Positions 10,655-20,962 of a stretch of DNA of 64,000 nt are shown here, one piece after another. How positions within the stretch are numbered: position 1 is the stretch's first letter; each line of letters starts with the position of its first letter. The position numbers were made by a program, and so were the translations under genes. The stretch covers positions 2,958,498 through 3,022,497 of the forward strand of contig JACEVL010000019.1 of assembly GCA_020284085.1 (NCBI GenBank), written 5' to 3'. Source of the DNA: Aporrectodea caliginosa (lineage: Eukaryota; Annelida; Clitellata; Crassiclitellata; Lumbricidae). Below the pieces are notes generated by a model. The model made no database searches and was not told where the DNA came from. It was given only the letters and a program-made list of their open reading frames with translations.

Positions 10655-11480
10655 TAAAAAATATATGAAAACATACAGAGAAAAGATTATGGAGTCAAGA
10701 AGAGATGTAGAGGTGACAAGAACAATTATATTCTGGAGAGAACAAAATGAGGTACAAGAAGCAGCAAGAAGAGGAAATTCCAAAATGCTCTTCCGTATTA
10801 TGGAAGAACTGACAGGAACCACAATGACACAGTCCTACCAATTAAAAAAGTGATGGTCAGGCTGTTAGAGCACTTCGAAAGTATTCTGAACTGCCCAGAG
10901 CCATCAATACATTTTGAAGGTTCTGGCACAGATCATAGAGTGCAGGAGTTGGGAATTGACTAGATACCATAAATGAGGAAGAGATTAGAACGGCAATCAA
11001 AGATTTGCCTGTACAATGCCATAGTTTTGAGCACGCTGCTGTATGGATCTGAGACATGGCCAATGACAGTTTCAAGCAGGAAAAGATTACAAGAAGTGCG
11101 TCATAAGTGGCTGAGAAGAATCATACATAATTATATGACAAGATACCAAACAAAATTATCAGAGGACGAGGCAAGACGATATAGAAATCATCACTAGAAA
11201 GAGAAGACTGAGGTGGATGTGGCAGGTTTGTTGTATGGATGACAATTATAGAAGAGTCAAACAATTCATGTCCTGGAATTCTGGAGGGAAAAGGAAGAGA
11301 GGAAGACCACGGAAGAACTGGCCGGGAACCATCAGAGACGACTCGAGATGCCTGGAGATGTCGTGGGACCAACCCAAGGAGCTGGCCATGGACCTAGAGA
11401 TGAATGAAGGAGATGCGTTACCCGATGTGCAGACCAGCACGGGAAGGACTAAGTACCAAGTTAAGTTTCCGTAGAGGCTG
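10655..11480 (+). mobile_element. RTE-like LINE relic with internal deletion
   Basis: N-terminal side: NEEEIRTAIKDLP, then a jump straight to ICLYNAIVLSTLLYGSETWP and VRHKWLRRIIHNY, so the catalytic RT core is deleted. C-terminal side, after a shift: SGGKRKRGRPRKNWPGTIRD. Two stops. The GKRKRGRPRKxW signature is typical of RTE-type ORF2 ends. Confidence 0.8.
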
Positions 11481-11504
11481 TTGGTCGGACTTAAACCCAG
11501 CGCT

Positions 11505-12050
11505 TACGCGGTTGATAAATATATAGCGTCGGTTGACCGCGCTTTAAAGGTGTTTAAGGAGAGCATTGTAAAATATCAAATGTGCCAGTGTTTAACGGGA
11601 CACCTGCTCTATTAAAAAGCGATTACATAGGAAAAGTAAATGTAAGCGTATTTAAATATGTCTGAGATTGTTATTCTGTCTGTCTTTTCATCTGTCTCGT
11701 TGCATGTCTGCACCTAAAAACTAACCAACTAATCCTAAACTAAGTGATATTGCAGAACCATAGCATTGCTGTTCCAGCAATGCTATGGTTCTGCATTCTG
11801 CAATATCTCTTAGTTTAGGATTAGTTGGTTAGTTTTTGTTTATCGACACTGTGTCATAAGAGACGAATAGCGTCGCCCTTCTCCTTTATCTAGACTTGGG
11901 ACTGGCACTACTAGCACGATGGAAGTTTCCGGGCTGGAGCTAAATTTGATGTGATTTTGTGGCCTATAGAGTGTCTTTTGGCCGATTGTTTAGAGCGCTC
12001 TCTTTAGACACCTTTAAAACATTGTTGACTGATGCTATATATAATGTGAG
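11505..12050 (+). mobile_element. Family-A element, near full length, with internal hairpin
   Basis: Left end GCTTTAAAGGTGTTTAAGG (11541), core 11836-11925, right end TCTTTAGACACCTTTAAAAC (12001). A long hairpin occupies 11716-11838. Confidence 0.85.
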
Positions 12051-12086
12051 CTTTGGTCCCACGCAGCTTTGGTCCCACGCAGTGTG

Positions 12087-12170
12087 CTAGAGCTGTAATA
12101 TGCCAAAAAAAATCTTTGTCGGCGGGAACGGCCTATGTTGTCATAAGCTGCCGTTAAACTGTGGATCCAA
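12087..12170 (+). mobile_element. SINE-B copy with 14-bp duplication
   Basis: CTAGAGCTGTAATATGCC to CCGTTAAACTGTGGATCCAA, flanked by TCCCACGCAGTGTG at 12073-12086 and 12171-12184. Confidence 0.93.
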
Positions 12171-12184
12171 TCCCACGCAGTGTG

Positions 12185-12536
12185 ATGAATAATGATGACT
12201 GACTTTCTTTTATGCAAACTAAACGGTCAGAACTGTACAAAATAAATACACAGTTTTGTTGAGCGTGATATTCGCCCTATAAGTAAAAGCAAAAGAACAG
12301 TTCTGTGTCAATAATTATAATCAGGGTGAGAATTGCCGGGGGTTGGGGGGAGGGGTTCAACCCCCTAGTTTTTTTAGGATCCCATAGTAAAGTCTACATT
12401 TCACACCAAAACTGCACATAAATCAAAGTCTAACCCCCCAGTTATTTTTTTTACAATTCCCATACAGGTAGCTGTATTTAGCCAATTGGAACGGCGAGGA
12501 ATGTTCAAATAATTACATACCACTTTGAAGGATGAT
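12185..12536. other. No feature identified
   Basis: Contains a G-rich stretch GGGGGTTGGGGGGAGGGG near 12340 but no terminus, SINE box or coding signal. Confidence 0.3.
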
Positions 12537-12992
12537 ACGTGACCTATACCTGGACCCGGTCCTGTTTTTTTCAGCTGAAGGGTCGCAAGGTCATCACACG
12601 ATCGGTCTCTCCTTCTACCTTTAATACCATAGCCCATACATTTGTTTGCTCCCGATTGGACAACAGCAACTCTCTTCTCATAGGCTTCCAAAAGCAGCGT
12701 CTCTCCCCTTCAATCAGTTTTACAAGCATCAACTAGGCGGCTTATAGCCCGATACCCTCGCTTTGCTCACATCTCCACATAATTATATGCTTGACGTTTT
12801 GAACTGGCTCCCTATTTCTGCGCGCATTCAGTATAAGGCCTCTTTCTACAAATCCCAGCTGGGCAGCGCGCCGAAATTCCTCTCAGACTATATCTGAAAG
12901 TCGCTATCTGCATCCTCATCTCGCTCTTTGCGCTCTTCAGATCGATTTGATCTCTCTGTTCCTAGGACTAGGACTGCTCTGGCCCAACACGG
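12537..12992 (+). mobile_element. L2/CR1-like LINE fragment
   Basis: First frame: CFFQLKGRKVITRSVSPSTF, VCSRLDNSNSLLIGFQKQRL. After a frameshift: LNWLPISARIQYKASFYKSQ, then RSLRSSDRFDLSVPRTRTAL. Covers thumb to near the C-terminus; no 3' tail. Confidence 0.82.
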
Positions 12993-13050
12993 AAAATTTT
13001 GAGATATTGCCACTATAAGTTGAGCAAACTTTGGTTAAAATAAAAAGTCT

Positions 13051-13740
13051 TGTCATCCAATAATGACGTCATAATGACGTCATTTGTATCAAAATTCAAG
13101 TGTTAAGGACGGCACAAAAATCATCTGAAACTTTCAATTATTATTTTAAAATGTCATTGATCAATTATAAATTTTAGTTTATATTGATTTTATATTTGAA
13201 TAATATTAGACTACAAGGTGTGTTCAAAGTGTCCGCCTTCAGCCTCAACACAAACTTCAAGATGCGCAAGCCATTGGCCAATGGCATCACCAATAACCAG
13301 CCGATCAAATTCCTCCCAGGCATTAACAATAATTCGCTCACAGGGTCCTGCACTGTCCCTGCTCATTGTCCTGTTTACCTTCTCTTGCATTAGCCCCGTA
13401 TCTTGTAATCAACCGGATTTAAGTCCGGACTGTTTGGAGGTAAAAGATTAGGAGGTATGAAATCCAGAGTCTTCTTTGTCGGCAGTTCAACCGTTTCAAG
13501 CGCTCGGTGAGCTGGAGCGCCATCTTGAAATGTGTAATAATACGAATATTCCCGGATATCAGGCAATAATTTTTCCGACAGCAAACAATCCCGGTAATAA
13601 GCTCCATTAATTTTCGCATCTGGTTCTGTGAAATGGATTACCTTTTTTTAGCCAATAGCCGATGAATAAATTTTTTGGCATCCTTAAAACTTGAATTTTG
13701 ATAAAAATGACGTCATTATTGTATATCATGACCTTGTATA
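13051..13740 (-). mobile_element. IS630/Tc1/mariner element, DD37D type, internally deleted
   Basis: Inverted ends at 13051-13114 and 13677-13740 share ATGACGTCAT and ATCAAAATTCAAG-TTTAAGGA. The exact outer tips and TA duplication could not be fixed. Confidence 0.7.
13211..13650 (-). pseudogene. DD37D transposase C-terminal relic
   Basis: The minus strand reads VIHFTEPDAKINGAYYRDCL, then FQDGAPAHRALETVELPTKK, PPNSPDLNPVDYKI and, after a 1-base deletion, LMQEKVNRT ... EEFDRLVIGDAIGQWLAHLE to a stop at 13211-13213. There are 37 residues between the Asp of QDGAPAH and the Asp of NPVDY, giving DD37D spacing as in maT-like elements. The N-terminal DNA-binding part and the first catalytic Asp are missing. 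Confidence 0.8.
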
Positions 13741-13892
13741 TTTTAAAGAGTGTTCGCTACTTATGTCAGGATTAAAACGGTTTTGGAATTTAAAAAATCG
13801 ATGAATATTTACTAGTTTATTTTCATGATATCATAAGGTGTCTCTTTTTTCCCGGACACAGTGTATACAAACTATACATCAGCCGCTTAAAA

Positions 13893-14620
13893 TTGACGCG
13901 GCTGATGTATATATTCTATACGAAGGCAACGTTTTAAAGGTGTTTAAGTCGAATTGTGAAATTTCCAAAGTAGCACTCTATAACGCTACAACTGCTCTAT
14001 TAATGAGTGACTGTGTACTAAATGCAAATGTAAGCGCTTTTAAATATGTCTGTCTGCCTGACGGTGTCTTTCTTTCTGTGTTAATGTCCGTCTTGCTAGA
14101 TGTCTTTGTGGCTGGCATTCTGCAAGACTGCACCGTTTGGAAGTTCTGCACTTGTGTTGAAGTCAGGCCTATGCCTGCTTGGTTGTTTAGTTGTTGCTTA
14201 ACGACACTGTGTAAAAACGGATGAATGGCGTCGCCCTCCTGCTTTATCCAGGCTTGGAACTGGCACTGCCAGAGTAAGGCAGTGGCGGGGTTTAGGTCAG
14301 GTCTCAAATCCCGAATGTTTTAGACAGCTTAGCTCCGTAGCCCGCTCTTCACACTTGGAGGTTTGAGGATGTTGTTGCCGGGCTCAGTCCAATGGATTGC
14401 AATTTGTGAATGCGATTTTTTTAGAAAAAACAATCGATTGATTCCTTCTGCTTTACGATAGAAGTTTCTGGGCTATAATTAGATCTGATGTCAGTTTTTG
14501 ATCCTTTCCTTAGAAGCCTGTAAAATATTATAAATCGAATTATATAGCTGTGGAATTCGGAACGGATGGGAGAGAGCACTCTTTTTAGACACCTTTTAAA
14601 CGTTGTTAACTAACGCTATA
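13893..14620 (+). mobile_element. Family-A element, near full length
   Basis: Left end AACGTTTTAAAGGTGTTTAA (13929), TAGCACTC-ATAACGCTAC, core 14195-14290, CACACTTGGAGGTTTGAGGA, right end TTTTTAGACACCTTTTAAAC (14583). Confidence 0.85.
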
Positions 14621-14629
14621 ACATTCTAT

Positions 14630-15722
14630 ACATGTATCTGTCCAATAATTGTCTCTTCCATGTTCGTTTTGCAATATGTATAGTAACATAAAATTGCTCT
14701 CACGACCATTTTCGCTCTTAAACTACCCTCCATAAGCTTACAAAATGTTTCTTTACTTTCTATAATTATTTTTGCATAATTATTATTTACTGTTTTATTA
14801 TTATTAGCAGTTGAAAAACCTAATAAAAAAGAAAGCTTAATGGTAAATTGTTAATGTAAACAATTTCATCATAGTTTTATATTATTTGTAAAAATTATCC
14901 ACTGTGGGTATCGAACTTGGGTTTGTTTCTAAAAATAGTAAGCTAACCACTTTCATTAAACTAAGCACGACATTTTTGGCCACAGTTTAACGACGCTATG
15001 TCATAACAAAGATGATTTCTCGGGCTAGTTTCTCGCTGCGTTCTTGGCTGTGCTCCATCTTACTTGCGTGATCTTTGCCGCCCAGTGTCCGACGTGGCAG
15101 CGCGTCGGGCACTTCGTTCTACGACGAGGGGTGAGCTCCTAATTCCACGGGCACGCTTGGCTATCAAGCAGCGCCGTGCTTTTTCGGTTGTGGGACCTTC
15201 CACATGGAATGACCTCCCGCTTAAGCTCCGCTCTTTACTTGTGAGCCAACCGGCAGGGTTCTGCAAGTCCCTCAAGTCTTTTTTCTTTAGTCGTGGCTGG
15301 GCCGGGAGCGCTTCTGAGTAGCTTCTTAAAGGGGCGCTATATAAATGCTCTGAATGAATGAATGAATGAATTAGCGTTGCCCTTCTCCTTTCTTTAGGCT
15401 TTGTACTGGCACTACCTGTCGGCGACAGGATTACTATCAGCCTAACTAACTTTTGGCTTGTCTCAAAGCAGCGTATACCTTGTTTATTTATGTAGCTAAA
15501 GTTTCTGTTTGTCTTATTGTATGTCTTGCTGCATATATGCGTCGCTGACCTGATGCAAGACTATGCCGCGACGCTAGTTCTGCAATTTCAATTACAATTA
15601 AAACGGCGTAAGCCAGCGCAATATATTATAATCGTGCGACAGAAACCCGATTGGTTGGTGCGCCCATTTTAGACACCTTTAAAACGTGGTTTACTGACGC
15701 TATGTATACGACGATACACCGA
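14630..15722. repeat. Family-C and composite repeat, split by a LINE 3' end
   Basis: 14700-14830 is a family-C copy (CCCTCCATAAGCTTAC, TAATTATTTTTGCATAATTA). Then a tRNA-like segment and a core begin (TTTAACGACGCTATGTCATA, 14988) and resume at 15376 (AGCGTTGCCCTTCTCCTTTC). A family-A right end is at 15672. Confidence 0.65.
15017..15375 (+). mobile_element. L2/CR1-like LINE 3' end inside a family-A core
   Basis: LCRPVSDVAARRALRSTTRG, LLIPRARLAIKQRRAFSVVG and PSTWNDLPLKLRSL with KSLKSFFFSRGWAG, then GGGGCGCTATATAAATGCTC and (AATG)n. The last 85 codons are an open frame (15064-15321). Confidence 0.85.
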
Positions 15723-15732
15723 GCTGTTATGT

Positions 15733-15820
15733 TAGAGCTGAAATATGCCAAAAACTAATCTTTGTCGGCGGCAACGGCCTGTGTTGTCATAAGCTGCCGT
15801 TAAACTGTGGATCCTATCCT
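15733..15820 (+). mobile_element. SINE-B copy with 10-bp duplication
   Basis: TAGAGCTGAAATATGCCAAA to GCCGTTAAACTGTGGATCC, flanked by GCTGTTATGT at 15723-15732 and 15821-15830. Confidence 0.9.
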
Positions 15821-16289
15821 GCTGTTATGTGCAAAAATAATAATTTTTGGCCACGGTATAGGCCTTTATTGTCATAAGCTGTCGTTAAACTATTGATCCT
15901 ACCATCTTGCTCTTGCAGTGCCAGTCCGAAGCATGGAGAAAGCAGGAGGGTGACGCTGACCGTCATTGTAATTGCACAGTGTCACTAAACAGCAACTAAC
16001 TAACAGACTGTCGTAAGACGAAAAGTTAAATATTTAACTAGAAGCCGATGTCAACGGCTCTGGTAGCCATGAGAAGTCGTTAGGCACTGGAAACCATTAT
16101 CTGTTGTTTATTACTGTTGTTAATTAATCACTTCTATTGCATTATAGTTTTAAGGAGGCGGTGTCGAACAGTGGAAACAACGGATTTCCGCGTTTCACAA
16201 CTATGTAGCATCAGTTGGAAACGTTTTGAAGGTGTCGAAAGAATGAATCATATGAACTTATACACCGCCTAAATTAATTTAAGGTGTCC
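15821..16289. repeat. Family-A core and SINE-tail pieces
   Basis: GTCATAAGCTGTCGTTAAAC at 15876 is a SINE-B-type tail; a minus-strand core is at 15910-16000; a left family-A end AACGTTTTGAAGGTGTCGAA is at 16220. Confidence 0.5.
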
Positions 16290-17085
16290 ATGGATGCAAC
16301 CTCAAGCTTAACTCAAGCAAGTCCAGTGAGATAATTTTCACGCGCCCCCGGGGTACCATCGGTATGTTCCCCCCTCCTCTAAAAGGTATCGCTCGAGTGC
16401 AAACCCTAAATATTCTGGGTGTTGAGCTTACAGCGAAATTTGTGTTTTCCAGCCACATTAGTCGTTTAACCATAAAAGCAAGGCAGTCCTTTTATGCACT
16501 TCGGATCCTGAGGTCGCATGGGCTCTCGGGGGACAGATTATTTGATGTAGTTCGTGCCACTACGGTTGGTATGATGCTGTAGTGCTCGCCTGTGTGGTGG
16601 GGCTATGCGAGAGTTCAGGAACGGGAGGCCCTTGAGGGAATTATCCGAAGGTTGGTGCACCAGAGGTACTTACCTTTATCTTCTCTCTCATTTGAGACTC
16701 TCTGCAGTAATGCGGATACTAGACTCTGCCTGTATTCTGCACAATCCTTGTCATGTATTGCATAAATTGTTACCGCCGATTAAGCAATCGCGCTACTCCC
16801 TGCGGCCACAGTCCCATAACCGTGATCTTCCCATGTTTGACAACCTGACTCAGAAATGCTTCGGTGCCCGGATGCTATGCAAATAAACTGTTTCCCTAGA
16901 TCTGGCTATTTAAACCTTTCATTTTCACCTAGCTTTTCTTCCTCTATGTTCCCCTGATGTACAATAAAGCTTCTCATTCAATTCATTGGTTGCCTTAAAT
17001 AATTTTTTTATTTGTTTGAATGTATTAATCTTGCCATGTACAGTGCTGTGCGTTTGCTAGTGCTTCCCAATAAAGGATATACTTA
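16290..17085 (+). mobile_element. LINE ORF2 C-terminal fragment with (CTTA)n tail
   Basis: Frames give MFPPPLKGIARVQTLNILGV, HISRLTIKARQSFYALRILR, then SPVWWGYARVQEREALEGI, NPCHVLHKLLPPIKQ and SRYSLRPQSHNRDLPMFDN. Several frameshifts and stops. Tail CAATAAAGGATATACTTACT. The longest copy of this family here. Confidence 0.82.
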
Positions 17086-17211
17086 CTTACTTATATACCG
17101 GAATGTTCTATGCATAATATATAGCGTTGGTTGCGAAGTTTCAGAGTCTGCATGTATTGTGGATAATCAATTTGAAGAACATTTATGTCACGAAGCACAA
17201 TCGACTGTCGC

Positions 17212-17264
17212 GTGTGTGTCCACAGTTTAACGGCAGCTTATGACAACATAGGCCGTTGCCGCCG
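17212..17264 (-). mobile_element. SINE-B, partial
   Basis: GTGTCCACAGTTTAACGGCA to GGCCGTTGCCGCCG; the remaining ~35 bp are missing. Confidence 0.75.
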
Positions 17265-17289
17265 CATACATACATAATCCAATATTTAA

Positions 17290-17850
17290 CGACATCCTAT
17301 AGCTACAAAGGCTGTTGACGTCTTTAAAGTTGTTGATGTATTTCCGTTCATTTTCTTGTAATGTTCTCACAAATGTTCTTTCTCCTTTCTCGTCTTTGAT
17401 TCCGTTTCTGATAAGATGCTGACGTATTTAAAGTTTCTGACGATTTAAGTTCATTTTCATATAATTTCTATCAACAGTTTTCTTTTTCTTTTCTTGGCTT
17501 TGATTCCGTTTCTGATAAGATGTAGACGTATTTAAAGTTTCTGACGGATTAAGTTCATTTCCGTATAATGTTAATAACTGTTTTCTCCTCAATCTTATTA
17601 ACAATATTAACAATATTTGATAGATACATATTATTTGATTTGATACATATTAAAGTATTGTATCTCCGTTATGTTTGGCCCATTGGCTCTTTTATTGTAA
17701 TTCTTTTTTAACATCTTTTTTTTCCCTTTTTTTTTCTTTTTTCTCCTTTTGTTTCTTTTTTTTGGTGGCTATTTCAGCTCTTTTTTGGCTATATCAGCTC
17801 TTTTTTGGCTATATCAGCTCTTTTTTGGCTATTTTAGCTCTTTTCAAATA
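17290..17850 (+). repeat. Two tandem repeat arrays
   Basis: 17320-17600: about two and a half units of ~115 bp (TTTGATTCCGTTTCTGATAA, GACGTATTTAAAGTTTCTGA). 17755-17845: four units of TTTTTTGGCTATATCAGCTC preceded by a T-rich tract. Confidence 0.85.
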
Positions 17851-17879
17851 TGTTTACAAAGTTATTAACAGTACTTCTT

Positions 17880-18480
17880 TAAGTTTTCTAAAATAACATG
17901 TAATGCTATTTGCAAACAGAAATTCAGCACAGATAATATATATAATATACATGTATTATATACACATTTTATTTTAACATACATCTATTTACAAGAATGC
18001 ATGTTAACAATTATTTACATGACAGAATACTTAATTAAACATTTCATTAAACATTTTCCTATGAAACAATGTAATATCATTAGAAAATGCAATGAAATAA
18101 TGAAATGACCATTAATCACACATATTTTGTGTTTATTGGTATTTTAATCATAAGGAATGTGTTCAACTATATGTTTGTAATAGATTTGATCTGATACTAA
18201 TATTTATGACAATAATTATAGTATTTTTCCTTTATTAATGATTTTAACAAGATTATATACTGCACTCTGCAAACATCCCACATCAAGCAGAGATTTTAAA
18301 TTAAATTCTGATTTATAACTATTACATTTATCTTTTAGAATATTTGAAATATTTTCCTTTTTACACTCCAATAGAATATGTTCTATACTTTCCGTAACCT
18401 CACATGTATCACATAACCCATTAGGGTGCTTTTTCATTTGAAATAGTTTTTTATTAGTAATGGCAACACCAAGTCTCGTT
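17880..18480 (-). mobile_element. I/Nimb-like LINE C-terminal fragment
   Basis: The minus strand from 18480 reads RLGVAITNKKLFQMKKHPNG, LCDTCEVTESIEHILLECKK and LVKIINKGKIL with a stop at 18216, then an A/T-rich 3' UTR. It closely follows the C-terminus of the 20978-23147 relic, including the Cys-x2-Cys...His pattern. Confidence 0.82.
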
Positions 18481-19096
18481 GCCGCCGCGTTTCATAACTA
18501 CGTGTATATAGCATCAGTTGCAATCGTTTTAAAGGTGTCGAAGGAGTGCGTTATATGAAATCAACTTATTATTATTATTCCAAGGTTTAACGTCGTCTTA
18601 TGACATCAGTGGCCGTTGACGTATGGAATATATTGTGAATTAATTACAATGTATGCCATACAATCAAGACCAGAAACTTTCAGCGTCAAACAATGAAGTC
18701 AATGCATTCCGATGTTTAACGACATGTTATAGCTACATAAGGCTGTTGATGTCTTTAAACTTTTTGACGGATTTTCGTATAATGTTTTTCATCAGCTTTC
18801 TTTTCATTTTCACGTCTTCTATTCTGTTTCTCATAAGATGTTGCGATGGCGAAATTTGTTGTCGTTCTTCTCTATCGTATAGATCATTATTATTATTTAA
18901 TATATTTATCATTTGGCCATTTGGCTCTTTTCTGTTTGTCTCAAACTCCCAAAGGCTCTTTTTGACCGCATACATGATCTTGTTTGTTTTCAGTTTCTTT
19001 AATTTTTTTGACGATAAAGGTTCTTTGATTGCCATAATAGGCTCTTTTTCTCCATTTTTAATTTTTCAATCTTCGACACTCAAAAACCATTCATTC
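18481..19096. repeat. Family-A left end, LINE-type tail and 17290-type repeat
   Basis: ATCGTTTTAAAGGTGTCGAA (18521); a minus-strand tail AGGTTTAACGTCGTCTTATG at 18583; GGCTGTTGATGTCTTTAAAC at 18747 as in 17310. An unrelated 160-codon frame here shows no domain. Confidence 0.5.
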
Positions 19097-19690
19097 AGTT
19101 TTTGTAGCCATGGGCAAAAGTTAACTAAAATTTGAAAACTTGTACTTAAACTAACTTTTTTAGTTAAGGATAAAGTTTATCTAGAATAAAGTAGTTAAGT
19201 TAAAACCATAGTTTAACTAATATTTTTTAGTTATTAACTAAAAAGTTTAACTAACAAAATCAGCAACTAAGCAACTATCTTCCGCAATGATTGTCATGAG
19301 TACGGATTTATTAGTTATTACTCAAGTCAAGTGAACTGAACTGCATTGCATGATGCATCATCGTTTGCATTAGCAACTTTCTTTATTATTTCCTGGTAGA
19401 ACTGTAGTGGGACTATTACACATTATAATATACAGTCACAGTCATAGTTTGAAAGTGAAATTGTCACTGACGCTCTGAATTATTACAGTTCACTTAACCT
19501 CTGTCATCGTGTAAATGTTAGTGAAAAAGTTTGTTAAAATGTTGGAAAAAGTTTATCTAACTATTTTTAGTTTAGTTAACTTATTTACAAAATCAGTTGC
19601 CAACTTTAATTAAACTATTTTATTTTAGTTGAGAAATAGTTATTGTTTAACTCTAAAAAATTAGTTTAGTGCCTATCACTGCATTTAGGC
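19097..19690. mobile_element. Possible hAT-type element rich in GTTAACTAA motifs
   Basis: The right end GTGCCTATCACTG with AGTTTAACTAAA-type subterminal motifs on both sides suggests inverted termini. The left end (CCATGGGCAAAAGTTAACTA) is degraded and no clean duplication was found. Confidence 0.4.
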
Positions 19691-19844
19691 TCTTTTATAG
19701 CTGCTTTCTCCTCAATCTTTTTTTACAATATTTACAGAGCATTACATGAATCTCTGTAACTTGACATAAAACTGTATCAATAATTATATTTGCAAGCGAT
19801 GTTTAAATTCCCATTTCTTCGATTATGAAGGCTACCACGTTGTT

Positions 19845-20144
19845 CAATTATATAGCACCAGTTGGCAACGTTTTAGAGGTAAGAATATCAGTCCGTAAGA
19901 TAGAGACAGCAATTGGCGGATAAAAAATTAGGAAAAGCTATGTTTTACATTGAGAGCGAAATGACATAAGCCACTGAGCAGAGCGCACAGGCACTGGACA
20001 GAGCTATTGAGCAGAACGGATAGATACAGGGACGAGAGATCTTGAGCAGAACGGACAAAATTTGCTCGTTCCAGCAACTGAAAGATACTGGGATGATTGG
20101 TAAGACGTTCGCCTTCTAACGCAGAGAGCACGGGTTCGAGCGTA
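19845..20144 (+). repeat. Family-C repeat (also at 1-240)
   Basis: GTCCGTAAGATAGAGACAGC, GAGAGCGAAATGACATAAGC and GAGCAGAACGGACAAA parallel 55-215. A tRNA-like GACGTTCGCCTTCTAACGCA-GAGAGCACGGGTTCGAG follows at 20106. Confidence 0.65.
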
Positions 20145-20359
20145 CTACACACTGCGCTCTGCTACGGCCCACTCTAGGTGCTTTGCCCGTGTTGGCCAAT
20201 CAGCTTGGAACTCTCTTCTCCAGTCTCTTCGCCTTGAGTTACTAGCTCTCTCACCTTTCCAGTTCCGTAGACGTCTTAAGACTTTCTTGTACCCTGACGC
20301 AGGCACTGAAGCAGGTCGAGAGCGCTGCTAATTTTTGAGCAGCGCTATATAAATGTTCG
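20145..20359 (+). mobile_element. L2/CR1-like LINE 3' end
   Basis: One frame reads YTLRSATAHSRCFARVGQSA-WNSLLQSLRLE and FRRRLKTFLYP. Tail AGCAGCGCTATATAAATGTT plus (ATTACA)n. Confidence 0.75.
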
Positions 20360-20855
20360 ATTACAATTACAATTACACAGAGGCGGTATCCGTTTAAGGA
20401 CCTTGTTCAAATCCTTCACAACCAACTATGCTCAGCACCATCGATGTTCTTTCCGATGGTCATGTGTGCACTTCTGAACTTTGAAAGAAGGGCATAGTAA
20501 AATACGACTAATCATTTTTCTTGTGACACAGCGTCGCTAAAAGCAACTAGCAGTTAATCATGATCATGACAGATCATTAGTTTCAAACAAGTTATCGTAC
20601 AGATGACGGTTTAAGGCTCATAAATTAAACAGATAATTTTTCTTACAAAGGTTTGCTATTAAATCGTTTCCTGAGCAATCTCCATGTCCTGAAGGATCGC
20701 TGTCGGAAAACACTTCGCATAAATTTAAATCGAGTCTTTCTTACGTTCTAAATAACCGGTCAAAAGTTCACAGTAAGAACTCTTACGATGACTATATTAC
20801 ACATTTAAATAATGAATAACAATGAGACTAAGAATAATGAGAATGAGAATGATGA
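20360..20855. repeat. Repeat paralogous to 9340-9709 and 10613-10640
   Basis: TTCTGAACTTTGAAAGAAGG, GTCGGAAAACACTTCGC, AAATCGAGTCTTTCTTAC and CACAGTAAGAACTCTTACGA follow the same order as the sequence flanking the 9710-10612 hAT element, without the insert. Confidence 0.65.
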
Positions 20856-20960
<105 letters not shown>

Positions 20961-20962
20961 CC

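Noticed and set aside
18653..19135. 160-codon hydrophobic protein
   Set aside because: T-rich tandem-repeat sequence shared with 17290-17620 gives Phe/Leu/Ile runs on one strand and Lys/Asn runs on the other.
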